Shown here in pieces: positions 34,001-41,194 of a stretch of 55,119 nt of DNA (position 1 is its first letter; every line of letters starts with the position of its first letter). Under the pieces are notes generated by a model. That model made no database searches and was not told the origin of the DNA. It saw nothing but the letters and a program-made list of their open reading frames with translations. The position numbers and the translations under genes were made by a program. This stretch comes from Candidatus Zhuqueibacterota bacterium (GTDB taxonomy: Bacteria > Zhuqueibacterota > Zhuqueibacteria > Zhuqueibacterales > Zhuqueibacteraceae), in the NCBI GenBank assembly GCA_022616415.1, contig JAKEEU010000130.1, positions 1 through 55,119 on the forward strand. The letters run 5' to 3'.

Positions 34001-34726
34001 TTGAAAGGCCGGCGCAATTTGATAGGTATCGCCGGCTTTTTGAACGATGTTATTGAAAGTCAAATCGTAAGGCGAGTAAATGTCCTTCGTGCGAATGGTT
34101 TTGTAATTGGCGATATAAAGATCGAGATCGCCGTCTCCCTCGATGTCGGCGAGGGCCATCGAGGTCGCGCCGGTCTTTTCCGTGAGGCCAGCGGAATTGG
34201 TTGCTTCAGTGAATTTGCCGGCACCGTCATTGAGAAAACAGGCATTCTGCCCTCCGATTGCCAGGACAAGAAGATCGAGATCGCCGTCGCCATCGATATC
34301 GGCGAAGGTCGCCCCGGTCGAGAAGCGATCCGGACACGCGACGCCCGCCTCTGCCGTGATGTCGTTGAATTTCCAATTGCCGAGATTTTTATAGAGCACA
34401 TTCGGCCCATCGAGCCGGCAGAAGTATACATCAGCCCATCCGTCACCATCAGCATCCCCGACGGCTACGCCGGAGCCGTTGAGAAGCACACGATTGCTTC
34501 TTATTTGCTCTTCGGTAAGGCGGTTGGCAAAGGCGATGCTGGTTTTGGATGCCGGAAGCGGCGTGAAGCCAGCCTTGCCCGAGCTTGGAACACGAAGCTC
34601 TGCCCATCGGAAGCCGGTCTCTTCATGCCATTCGAGCGTTTTCTCCGGCCGATTTTGGACAAAAAAATACATCCCCCCTGCCACGACCAGAGCCGCGGCA
34701 ATAAAGAGCAGCTTTGTTTTGTTCAT
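31016..34726 (-). CDS. Double-module CRTAC1-type protein (paralogue 2)
   Basis: 1236 residues with an N-terminal signal anchor (about 5-24). It contains two FG-GAP/VCBS propeller modules, each followed by an ASPIC/UnbV-like segment. The first module ends with GIGGKIRVWGGPVSQSKEVI and VKWRSGKRSIVTG near residue 600. The second ends with GVGATIRFVYADGFGPAREV and WVRWPGGRV near the C-terminus. Dozens of DxDGDGDxD loops suggest heavy calcium binding. It is collinear with the 1237-residue protein at 35868-39581 across its whole length. It follows a 53-residue lipoprotein gene and is coupled to the next CRTAC gene. Confidence 0.85.
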   Translation of the reverse strand: MNKTKLLFIAAALVVAGGMYFFVQNRPEKTLEWHEETGFRWAELRVPSSGKAGFTPLPASKTSIAFANRLTEEQIRSNRVLLNGSGVAVGDADGDGWADVYFCRLDGPNVLYKNLGNWKFNDITAEAGVACPDRFSTGATFADIDGDGDLDLLVLAIGGQNACFLNDGAGKFTEATNSAGLTEKTGATSMALADIEGDGDLDLYIANYKTIRTKDIYSPYDLTFNNIVQKAGDTYQIAPAFQEHYTLELRGTKLLWLETAEADLLYLNDGQGKFHPVSFTDGTFRDEEGKPVPELKDWGLMARFQDMDDDGDPDIYVCNDFESPDRLWINDGAGHFQAAPKLAMRNTSHSSMAVDFSDLDRDGDLDFFVADMLSREHQRRKMQMGTMAPTPLAIGAIDNRPQYMRNTLFLNRGDMTYAEIAQYSGVEASEWSWSAVFLDVDLDGCEDLLVTTGNFSDVQDSDTDMIIRQRAVLGLLDYRNVIFMYPRLKTPNLAFRNHGDLKFEEVGQAWGFASTDISHGMALGDFDRDGDLDVVTNRFDTSAGVYRNESVAPRLAVWLRGLAPNTQGIGGKIRVWGGPVSQSKEVICGGYYASGSDPLYVFAAGQADAELSIEVKWRSGKRSIVTGTKPNRIYEIDESTASPGEPSNHLAPSSSSFYFEDVSDLIRHVHHEDSYDDFARQSLLPYRLSQLGPGVAWHDVDGDGAEDLIIASGKGGQPALFRNTGKGGFQRRQNSFSNQKTAHDQTAVLGWTSEGATSLLVGHSNFEEAKTGDAFVRRFDFKNNTSTKLTGDFSTLGPMCMADYDGDGDLDLFAGGRTIPGRYPEPASSRLYRNENGDFTIDQANAAPLKNIGLVCGAVFSDLDGDGDPELVLAIEWGPVMVFRNDAGVFRNATAELGPAPYTGWWNGVTTGDLNQDGKLDIIATNWGLNNKYHADAEHPVRIYYADFDQSGSLDIVEAHFDPGMNALVPERGLSYMSNAMPYVRSRTPTYKQFGGSNLREIIGSGLDHAGEVRANTLAHTIFFNRDDRFEAVALPAEAQFAPAFYVGVADFDGDGHEDVFLSQNFFAYQIETSRSDAGRGLWLKGDGTGKLHPVPGQESGIKVYGEQRGAALGDYDRDGRVDLVVTQNGAATKLYRNLGAKPGLRIRLAGPKENPLGVGATIRFVYADGFGPAREVHAGSGYWSQDAATQVMGASQQPEKIWVRWPGGRVSNFEFPAGAREMTLGFDGKITVRAE

Positions 34727-34747
34727 TCTGAGAATTTGTTCTCAGGC

Positions 34748-34909
34748 TTATTGGCCTTCATCTTTTTCCGGCTTTTCTTTGTCTTCAATAACCACATCAG
34801 ACTCAGTGGGGGATCCGCCGCAGGCTGGGAGAAAATAGGACAGCAACACGCACAGCGTTGCCATCACCCACCACCACCGCAGCTTTTTTGGGATCATTGC
34901 GCTTTTCAT
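34748..34909 (-). CDS. Small lipoprotein, 53 residues
   Basis: An ATG at 34909 opens a 53-codon frame ending TAA at 34748. It has a basic, Trp-rich n-region (KKLRWWW), a hydrophobic stretch (VMATLCVLLSYF) and a lipobox LPAC with Cys30, then a short acidic and lysine-rich tail (VIEDKEKPEKDEGQ). AAAGAG lies about 7 bases upstream. It fits between the palindrome at 34984-35050 and the CRTAC gene starting at 34726. The lipoprotein architecture makes it credible despite its size. Role unknown; it may be a small accessory of the CRTAC proteins. Confidence 0.65.
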   Translation of the reverse strand: MKSAMIPKKLRWWWVMATLCVLLSYFLPACGGSPTESDVVIEDKEKPEKDEGQ

Positions 34910-34983
34910 GGTTTGCTCTTTCTTAATTGTAAATGTTCAGCGAAGGTTTACCTCAAACCGACAAGTGAATAAAGCAAATTAAC

Positions 34984-35050
34984 CCCAACGGATTGAAACA
35001 ACGCAACGGATGAAAAGCTTTTATCAGTTGCGTTGTTTCTATTCGTTGGG
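34984..35050. repeat. CCAACGGAT palindrome family, copy B
   Basis: The left arm 34984-35007 (CCCAACGGAT, TGAAACAACGCAAC) pairs with 35027-35050 at 22 of 24 positions. The 19-base centre itself folds around GATGAAAAGCTTTTATC, so nearly the whole 67 bases are palindromic. It lies 75 bases upstream of the small lipoprotein start. Confidence 0.85.
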
Positions 35051-35093
35051 AAAACTTGCTCCGTTTATAAAGATTTTCGGCTCTCAAAATCTC
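35051..35093. repeat. 44-base dispersed repeat, copy 2
   Basis: Nearly identical to 16053-16096 and directly adjoining palindrome copy B. It lies about 40 bases after the stop of the thioredoxin reading frame. Confidence 0.65.
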
Positions 35094-35134
35094 TGCACCA
35101 TATAGACCATGTATTTGCAGTTAGGCGCTCTAGT

Positions 35135-35596
35135 TCATTTTTCCACCAAAGCGTTGACTGATGATCTCAACTTTTCTCCTCTAAGATTCTTAAACGCAAT
35201 TCTACCCTGACGATCAATTACATACGTGCTGGGAATTCCTGTAATATTATAAAGTCGCGCAATTTTTCCTTCCCATCCATTCTCGCTTAGTATTTGATGC
35301 CAGCCTATTTTTTGCTCATCGATAAACTTCTGCAAATCGGCAATATCTCCGTCCAATGATATTCCGATGACCATGAAGTCTTTATTTCGATAATCTGAAT
35401 AGATCTTTTTCAAATGCGGAATCTCCGGCAAACATGGCCCACACCATGTCGCCCAGAAATCTAATAGAACGACTTTCCCTTTCAAACCGGATAAAGTTAT
35501 CGTATTTCCTTTGATATCCTTCGCAATAAAGTCGGGAGCAAGCTGACCAACGTTTAACGAATCAAGTTCGTAAAGCTTTCCCATTGCCCTTTCCAC
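35135..35596 (-). CDS. TlpA/ResA-like thioredoxin domain (3' part of a frameshifted gene)
   Basis: 153 residues from a GTG at 35596 (an ATG lies at 35584), with the TlpA/AhpC-type thioredoxin fold: GQLAPDFIAKDIKG, then FWATWCGPCLPEIPHLKKIY with the CGPC active site at about 51-55, and GIPSTYVIDRQGRIAF carrying the cis-proline. It should reduce or oxidise periplasmic disulfides, as in cytochrome c maturation or oxidative-stress proteins. No signal peptide belongs to this frame: it is carried by the short frame at 35614-35871, and a one-base shift at a six-base homopolymer joins them (see that entry and the finding). Upstream in this frame the text SLKADSFYVERAMGKLYELD matches the usual linker before APDF in this family. 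Confidence 0.85.
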   Translation of the reverse strand: MERAMGKLYELDSLNVGQLAPDFIAKDIKGNTITLSGLKGKVVLLDFWATWCGPCLPEIPHLKKIYSDYRNKDFMVIGISLDGDIADLQKFIDEQKIGWHQILSENGWEGKIARLYNITGIPSTYVIDRQGRIAFKNLRGEKLRSSVNALVEK

Positions 35597-35613
35597 ATAA
35601 AAGGAATCTGCTT

Positions 35614-35871
35614 TTAACGATAGTATTGAAAAAATTCCGGTGCAAACTTTTGTGATGGATCATCTTTCTTGGTCGCTTTACCTTCTTTAAGCTCCTTCCA
35701 AAAGTTCTGTAGCGCAACTCTCGAACTATCAATTTTTTTCTTGAAAATCAAATCTTCGGTATCAGCGCTCATTGTGCGCGTTTCATTTGTGCAACCAATC
35801 TGGATGAAAACCAAAACAGTTGCCAGAAATAAAGCAAGCACTGCATAATATCCTGCCATAAATTTTCTCAT
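35614..35871 (-). pseudogene. N-terminal part of the TlpA-like lipoprotein, cut by a frameshift
   Basis: 85 residues with a lipoprotein signal (hydrophobic 8-25, lipobox QIGC, Cys27) and a helical stretch ending KFAPEFFQYYR. The ATG at 35871 overlaps the stop of the 35868-39581 gene as ATGA and has a strong GGAGGG Shine-Dalgarno, so translation is coupled to the CRTAC gene. On the minus strand the end reads GAATTTTTTCAATAC. One extra T, or a -1 slip on TTTTTT, continues the protein as EFFSILSLKADSFY into the thioredoxin frame. The intact product would be a membrane-tethered TlpA-like protein. Whether the break is mutation, recoding or a sequencing or assembly error cannot be told. Confidence 0.75.
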
Positions 35872-38800
35872 TTTCCCTCCTCTGTTTTCACCATTCCATC
35901 ACTGCCGATCATCACCTCGCCGGTTTGATCGGGAATTTCCACAGTCGTGACACCACCACCAGGCCAGCGCACCCAAACTCCCTTGGGAGTTTCCCGGCAT
36001 CCCATGATTTGTGTCATGGCATTTTGCGACCAATACCCGGAACCCGCATGCACTTCCCGCACAGGCCCGTATCCATTGGAATAAACCAATCGAATTGCGG
36101 CGCCGGTTCCAGAAGGATTTGCTTTGGGGCCGGCCAGCCTGATGCACAAGCCCGGCTTAGCGCCGACATTGTGATAAAGTTTCGTTGCTGCGCCGTTTTG
36201 CGTGACCACAAGATCGACGCGACCGTCACGATCGTAATCGCCAAGCGCGGCGCCGCGCTGCTCGCCGTAAACTTTGATGCCGGATTCCTGGCCGGGCACA
36301 GGATGAAGCTTGCCGGCGCCATCGCCTTTCAGCCAAAGCCCTCGCCCGGCATCGCTGCGGGAGGTTTCGATCTGATACGCAAAAAAATTCTGGCTGATAA
36401 AAACGTCGTCGTGGCCGTCGCCGTCAAAATCCGCCACGCCAACATGAAACGCCGGCGCCAATTGCGCCTCCACCGGCATAGCAACCGCCTCGAAGCGATT
36501 CCCATAATTGAAAAATATCGTGTGCGCCAAAGTATTCGCCTGGACTTCACGCGCTTGATTGAGGCCAGGCCCGATGATTTCTTGCAGACCGAACCCGCCA
36601 AATTTTTTGTACGTCGGCGCGCGAAAGCGAATGTAAGGCATCGCGTTGGACATGCAGGAGAAGCCGCGTTCGGGAACCAGCGTTTGTATGTTCGCATCAA
36701 AGTGCGCCTCAACGACGTCCAGCGTGCCATTGCGGTCAAAATCGTCGTAGTAAATCCGCAAGGGCTGCTCCGCATCGGCGTGATACTTGGTATTCAACCC
36801 CCAATTCGTGGCGACGAGGTCGAGCCGGCCGTCTTCGTTGAGATCGCCGGTGGTGACGCCGTTCCACCAGCCGCGATATTCCTCCAAGCCAAGCTCTGCG
36901 GTTACATTCGCAAAAACGCCGTTCGTATTCCGCAAAATTGTGATCGGACCCCATTCGACGGCCAGAATGAGGTCGGCATCGCCGTCCCCGTCGAAATCGC
37001 TGAATACCGCGCCGGAAACCATGCCGATATCTTTGAGCGGCGCGGAATTTTGTTGATCAAGCGCGAACGCGCCGTTCTCGTTGCGATATAATTGCGATGA
37101 TGCCGGCGCCGGATAGCCGGTTGGAATCGTGCGCCCGCCTACGAAGAGATCGAGGTCGCCGTCGCCGTCGTAATCCGCCATCGCCATCGGCCCGGTGCTG
37201 GACAAATCTCCGGTCAATTTGCCGGCGGCTTTGACAGCGCCATTTTTAAAATCATAACGGCGCACAAAAGCCTCAATCGGCTTCGGCTCCTCAAAATTAG
37301 AATGGCCAACCAGCAGGGAGGCGGCTCCATCTTCGTGCGTCCAGCCGAGCACAGCGGTTTGGTCGTGCTGCGTCGTTTGATCGAGCAGCGGATCGGCAAA
37401 GCATTGGAAACCGCCTTTGCCGTCGTTGCGAAAACAAGCCAGTTGCCCGCCTTTGCCGCCGGCAATGATCAAATCATCGTCGCCGTCGCCGTCGAGATCG
37501 TGCCACGCCACGCCGGGGCCCAATTGGCTCAAGCGATACGGCAACAGCTCTTGACGCGCGAAATCATTAAAAGGCTCTTCATGATGCTCGTGGCGGATTA
37601 AAGCGCTCGCGTCTTCAAAGTACGGCGTTGCCGCGGGCGCCGCATGATTGGCCGTGTGATTTGAAGGCTGCGCTGCAGATTCATCAATTTCATAAATCCG
37701 GTTGGGTTTCACGCCGGTGATGAGACTCTGCTTGCCATTCCGCCATTTGACTTCGATCGTAAGCTCAGCTTCGTTCCTGCCACCAGCGAAAACATAGAGC
37801 GGCTCGGAGCTGGAAAGATAAGCGCCCGCACTGATGACTTCTTTCGACTGCGGCGCCGGCCCATCCAAAACCCGAATCTTCGCGCCGATGCCTTGTGTGT
37901 TGGGCGGCAACCCCTTCAACCGCACGGCCAAACGGGGGTTAACAGTCTCGTTCCGGTATACCCCGGCAGTGGTATCAAATCGGTTCGTCACGATATCCAA
38001 ATCGCCGTCATTGTCAAAATCCCCGAGCGCCATGCCGTGAGAAATATCCGTCGAAGCGAATCCCCACGCCTGGCCGACTTCCTCAAATGTCAAATCGCCG
38101 CGATTGCGAAAAGCGATGTTCGGGGTTTTGAGTTTTGGATAAATGAAGACGCGGCGGCGATGGTCAAGCCCGGTCAACATCGGGTCGAATTGCAGCCGCG
38201 CCTGGGTATCGGCATCCATCGCATCATAAAAATGCCCGGTGACAATGAGAATGTCCTCGTAGCCGTCAAGATCGACGTCGAGAAACATGGGCGACCAGGA
38301 CCACTCGGAGGCTTGCACGCCGCTGAATTGCGCAATCTCGGCGTAAGTCTGATCGCCACGATTCAGGAAAAGGGTGTTGCGCATATACTGCGGGCGATTG
38401 TCGATCTCGCCGATGAAGACGGGTGTCGGCGCCATCGGCCCCATTTGGGCCTTGCGCCGCTGATGCTCGCGGCTCAACATATCGACGAGAAAAAAGTCGA
38501 GGTCGCCGTCGCGGTCGACGTCGGAAAAATCGATCCCCATCGTTGCAGCGCTGGTATTGCGAATGGCCAACTTCGGCATGGCGCGAAAGCGCCCGGCGCC
38601 GTCGTTGATCCAGATGTGATCGGGACTCTCAAAATCGTTGCAAACATAAATGTCCGGATCGCCGTCGTCATCCATGTCCTGGAACCTCACCGTCAGCCCC
38701 CAGTCTTTCGGCTCCGGCATCGGCTTGCCCTCTGCATCCAAAAAATTTTCAGCCGTAAAGGGAACCGGCGAGAAACGCCCGCTGCCGTCATTCAGATAAA

Positions 38801-39581
38801 GCCGGTCCGCTTCGGCTACTTCGTACCGCTTCAGAATTTGGCCACGGATGACCTCGACGGTATAATGTTCCTGAAACTCCGGCACGACGACATAGGAGTC
38901 GTCGACTTTTTTGACGGTGCGCTCGAAGCTTCGCTGTTGCGGCGGGTAGAGATCCTGGACGGTTTGCTTTTTATAATTGGCGACGTACAGATCGAGATCG
39001 CCGTCGCCGTCAATATCGGCAAGCGCCATGGAGGTCGCGCCGGTGTTGGAAACAATGCCGGATTCTTTGGTGATGTCGGTAAATTTCCCGGCGGCATCAT
39101 TCAAAAAACACGCATTGGGCCCGCCCAAAGCTGCCACCAAAAGATCAAGATCACCGTCGCCATCAATATCGGCCAGGGCGCAACCAGTGGAAAATTGGCC
39201 GGGACACGCGACGCCGGCCTCGTTAGTAATATCTTTGAATTTCCAGTTCCCGAGATTTTTGTATAAACCATTCGATCCGTCCAGCCGGCAGAAATACACG
39301 TCGACCAAGCCATCTCCATCGACATCTCCAACCGCGACCCCGGAGCCGTTCAACAGATGACTATTGCCGGTGATTTGTTCCTCGGTCAGACTATTGACAA
39401 AAGCAATTCCGGTTTTGGCGGCGGGAAGTTGCTCGAACCCGGTTTTGCCATATTTCGGAACGGGAAGCTCGGCCCAGCGAAAGCCGTTTTCTTCGTGCCA
39501 TTGGAGAGCCTTTCGAGGCCAAAGCCGGATTGCCGCAAAAACCAAAAGCGCCAAACCAATTGCGATAATAATTTTTTTCAT
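35868..39581 (-). CDS. Double-module CRTAC1-type protein (paralogue 1)
   Basis: 1237 residues with a signal anchor (MKKIIIAIGLALLVFAAIRL). It is a full-length paralogue of the 31016-34726 product, with the same plan: a WHEENGFRWAEL segment near residue 30, first FG-GAP module, ASPIC/UnbV-like segment (GIGAKIRVLDGPAPQSKEVI), second FG-GAP module, and final ASPIC/UnbV segment (AAIRLVYSNGYGPVREVHAG). A stretch of about 45 residues near the C-terminus (from KLHPVPGQESGIKVYGEQ) is identical in both, although the DNA differs at many third positions. It overlaps the TlpA-like gene by 4 bases (ATGA). No strong Shine-Dalgarno is visible. Confidence 0.85.
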   Translation of the reverse strand: MKKIIIAIGLALLVFAAIRLWPRKALQWHEENGFRWAELPVPKYGKTGFEQLPAAKTGIAFVNSLTEEQITGNSHLLNGSGVAVGDVDGDGLVDVYFCRLDGSNGLYKNLGNWKFKDITNEAGVACPGQFSTGCALADIDGDGDLDLLVAALGGPNACFLNDAAGKFTDITKESGIVSNTGATSMALADIDGDGDLDLYVANYKKQTVQDLYPPQQRSFERTVKKVDDSYVVVPEFQEHYTVEVIRGQILKRYEVAEADRLYLNDGSGRFSPVPFTAENFLDAEGKPMPEPKDWGLTVRFQDMDDDGDPDIYVCNDFESPDHIWINDGAGRFRAMPKLAIRNTSAATMGIDFSDVDRDGDLDFFLVDMLSREHQRRKAQMGPMAPTPVFIGEIDNRPQYMRNTLFLNRGDQTYAEIAQFSGVQASEWSWSPMFLDVDLDGYEDILIVTGHFYDAMDADTQARLQFDPMLTGLDHRRRVFIYPKLKTPNIAFRNRGDLTFEEVGQAWGFASTDISHGMALGDFDNDGDLDIVTNRFDTTAGVYRNETVNPRLAVRLKGLPPNTQGIGAKIRVLDGPAPQSKEVISAGAYLSSSEPLYVFAGGRNEAELTIEVKWRNGKQSLITGVKPNRIYEIDESAAQPSNHTANHAAPAATPYFEDASALIRHEHHEEPFNDFARQELLPYRLSQLGPGVAWHDLDGDGDDDLIIAGGKGGQLACFRNDGKGGFQCFADPLLDQTTQHDQTAVLGWTHEDGAASLLVGHSNFEEPKPIEAFVRRYDFKNGAVKAAGKLTGDLSSTGPMAMADYDGDGDLDLFVGGRTIPTGYPAPASSQLYRNENGAFALDQQNSAPLKDIGMVSGAVFSDFDGDGDADLILAVEWGPITILRNTNGVFANVTAELGLEEYRGWWNGVTTGDLNEDGRLDLVATNWGLNTKYHADAEQPLRIYYDDFDRNGTLDVVEAHFDANIQTLVPERGFSCMSNAMPYIRFRAPTYKKFGGFGLQEIIGPGLNQAREVQANTLAHTIFFNYGNRFEAVAMPVEAQLAPAFHVGVADFDGDGHDDVFISQNFFAYQIETSRSDAGRGLWLKGDGAGKLHPVPGQESGIKVYGEQRGAALGDYDRDGRVDLVVTQNGAATKLYHNVGAKPGLCIRLAGPKANPSGTGAAIRLVYSNGYGPVREVHAGSGYWSQNAMTQIMGCRETPKGVWVRWPGGGVTTVEIPDQTGEVMIGSDGMVKTEEGK

Positions 39582-39722
39582 GATGGCAAAATCAGTCGCA
39601 AAAACACTCGGAAGACAGAAAAATGGAGTGCAAAAAAAATGCTTACCGGCTGCTCCCTCCCGCCATCGTTAACATCCTCGGCATGACGCTAAACATAATG
39701 CCCCGCTTACGGGTGGAAACAA

Positions 39723-39795
39723 TTGTCATTCTGGAAGAATCTTGTTTAAATTCAGCACCGTGCTTGATCGCAACAAGATGCTTCCAGCATGACAA
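39723..39795. repeat. Palindromic repeat with TTGTCATTCTGGAAG arms
   Basis: Arms of 24 bases (39723-39746 and 39772-39795) match at 22 of 24 positions when inverted: TTGTCATTCTGGAAG then AATCTTGTT. The 25-base centre contains GCACCGTGC. Elements with these arms are known as dispersed repeats in several FCB and candidate-phylum genomes (recalled, not searched). It lies in the 292-base gap upstream of the CRTAC gene, where I see no other gene. Confidence 0.75.
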
Positions 39796-39873
39796 GTTAG
39801 TCGTCCACCAATAACTGATGGCTTATTGCTAAACTCCATTTTCTGTCATTCATTTTTCTGTACTGGCTTTTGC

Positions 39874-40395
39874 TCAAGGCCGGAAGCGGCGGTTTTGCAC
39901 CTCGGTTTTCAAATCGCCGACGATGCGGTCAAAGTATTGCCGGAGCATTTTGCTCATGGGAAGGCGCAACCATTCGTCCTTGCTTTCGAGCAGGACTTCG
40001 TTTTCCGCATGGAAATCGAGATTATAAAGCTGCGCAGCCGGGTCCGCCGGACCAATGTAAGACGGCCTCGCTCTCAGGATGATCCTGGACCGCGCTTGAA
40101 CAACTCCGCTCGCAATCTCATCTTCAAACGGGTAGCGGTTTTTCCACGAGGTTTCGAGGTAAAGCTCCTGCGAGGTCTCTTCGGTGCGGGCAATCTCGTA
40201 CTGAAATCTGGAAGACAGGATCAATTGCGAGGCGATAAAGAAATCTTCGCCTTTGGTCGGCTCGATTCTTTTCGCAACGTAATCACTGGCGCTCGGCGCT
40301 TTTTCTCGTGAAGCGGAGCTGGCGCAGCCAAGAAAAAAAAGAAGGAATAAAATCAACTTGCAAAAAGAAAGTACCCTTTTTTTAGATCGCAGCAT
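39874..40395 (-). CDS. Lipoprotein, related to the 40560-41060 product
   Basis: 173 residues with a lipoprotein signal (hydrophobic 9-23, lipobox FLGC, Cys24). The body has a beta-rich segment, ELYLETSWKNRYPFEDE then VVQARSRIILRARP, that aligns with IYFETEWKERAPFQDE and ILQARTRFILEARP of the neighbouring lipoprotein, so the two are diverged tandem duplicates. The C-terminus is helical (SKMLRQYFDRIVGDLKTEV). I do not recognise a named family. It lies 28 bases beyond palindrome copy C and 292 bases upstream of the CRTAC gene. Confidence 0.75.
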   Translation of the reverse strand: MLRSKKRVLSFCKLILFLLFFLGCASSASREKAPSASDYVAKRIEPTKGEDFFIASQLILSSRFQYEIARTEETSQELYLETSWKNRYPFEDEIASGVVQARSRIILRARPSYIGPADPAAQLYNLDFHAENEVLLESKDEWLRLPMSKMLRQYFDRIVGDLKTEVQNRRFRP

Positions 40396-40422
40396 TGTCG
40401 TTTCTTAACTAAAGAAAGTTTC

Positions 40423-40485
40423 CCCAACGGATAGATGAACCCAACTGTAAAAAGCTTTTTCCGTTGGGTTCATCTATCCGTTGGG
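40423..40485. repeat. CCAACGGAT palindrome family, copy C
   Basis: A perfect 23-base inverted repeat: 40423-40445 (CCCAACGGAT, AGATGAACCCAAC) with 40463-40485. The 17-base centre contains AAAAAGCTTTTT. It lies between the two related lipoprotein genes, 28 bases before the start of the second. Confidence 0.9.
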
Positions 40486-40559
40486 AACATAAAAAATTTG
40501 AATTTTAACCTTTGCTCCGCAAAAGCCTAATTTTTCCGTGCCCGTCTATCCCTCCGCGT

Positions 40560-41060
40560 TCAAAACCTGCGAAATCCCGTCCGAAAATCGGTATTCAAGT
40601 CGTCGGCAATTCTTCTGACATAAGACTTGCACATGGCGGTCATGGGAACGTATTGCCAATCGGGGCTGCTCTCGAAGAGAACCATATTCTCGAAAATCAG
40701 ACGGACGTTGTTCAGGTCTGACGAGCCGGCGACTTCGACGCGTATGCGCGGCCTGGCTTCCAGGATAAATCTGGTTCGGGCCTGGAGAATCCCGCTATCC
40801 TGCTCGTCTTGAAACGGCGCGCGCTCTTTCCATTCGGTTTCGAAATAGATCATGTCTTGCGATTGCTCATAGCGGAAAACGACATATTGGTGCTTATCGA
40901 TGAGCCGCCGCGTTTTCTCGTTGACATCGAATGAGGTCGCCGTGCCCACATTGGCAATATAAGTATGGCTCGGGGTGCTGCCCCCGGAAGATGAGCCGGC
41001 GCAGTCAATAAGGAACGGGATCAGCAAACATAGCCCTAAGCTAAAAATTGATTTGAGCAT
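40560..41060 (-). CDS. Lipoprotein, related to the 39874-40395 product
   Basis: 166 residues with a lipoprotein signal (lipobox LIDC, Cys20), a Ser/Gly-rich linker (AGSSSGGSTPS), and a single beta-rich domain of about 130 residues. The central IYFETEWKERAPFQDEQDSG and ARTRFILEARPRI are shared in pattern with the next gene's product. The C-terminus is an amphipathic helix (CKSYVRRIADDLNTDFRTGF). Function unknown. It is the first gene after the SusD2 terminator region. Confidence 0.75.
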   Translation of the reverse strand: MLKSIFSLGLCLLIPFLIDCAGSSSGGSTPSHTYIANVGTATSFDVNEKTRRLIDKHQYVVFRYEQSQDMIYFETEWKERAPFQDEQDSGILQARTRFILEARPRIRVEVAGSSDLNNVRLIFENMVLFESSPDWQYVPMTAMCKSYVRRIADDLNTDFRTGFRRF

Positions 41061-41194
41061 GATGGATCACCAAGCGTTGGCAATATCTCAATCGTTATTA
41101 TTCAATCGTCCCTTGCGGGACTTGGGAATCTGGCTTCATCAACTTATTCCCAGAAATAAAATTTCCGGGCTATGACCATCATGATTAACTCAAC

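Noticed and set aside
31325..36325. Recent gene conversion between the double-module CRTAC paralogues
   Set aside because: Protein identity is high but many third codon positions differ, so selection explains the match better.
16500..39000. Regular short repeats resembling a CRISPR array
   Set aside because: They are FG-GAP codons (GACGGCGACGG-type words) inside coding sequence, irregularly spaced, with no unique spacers.
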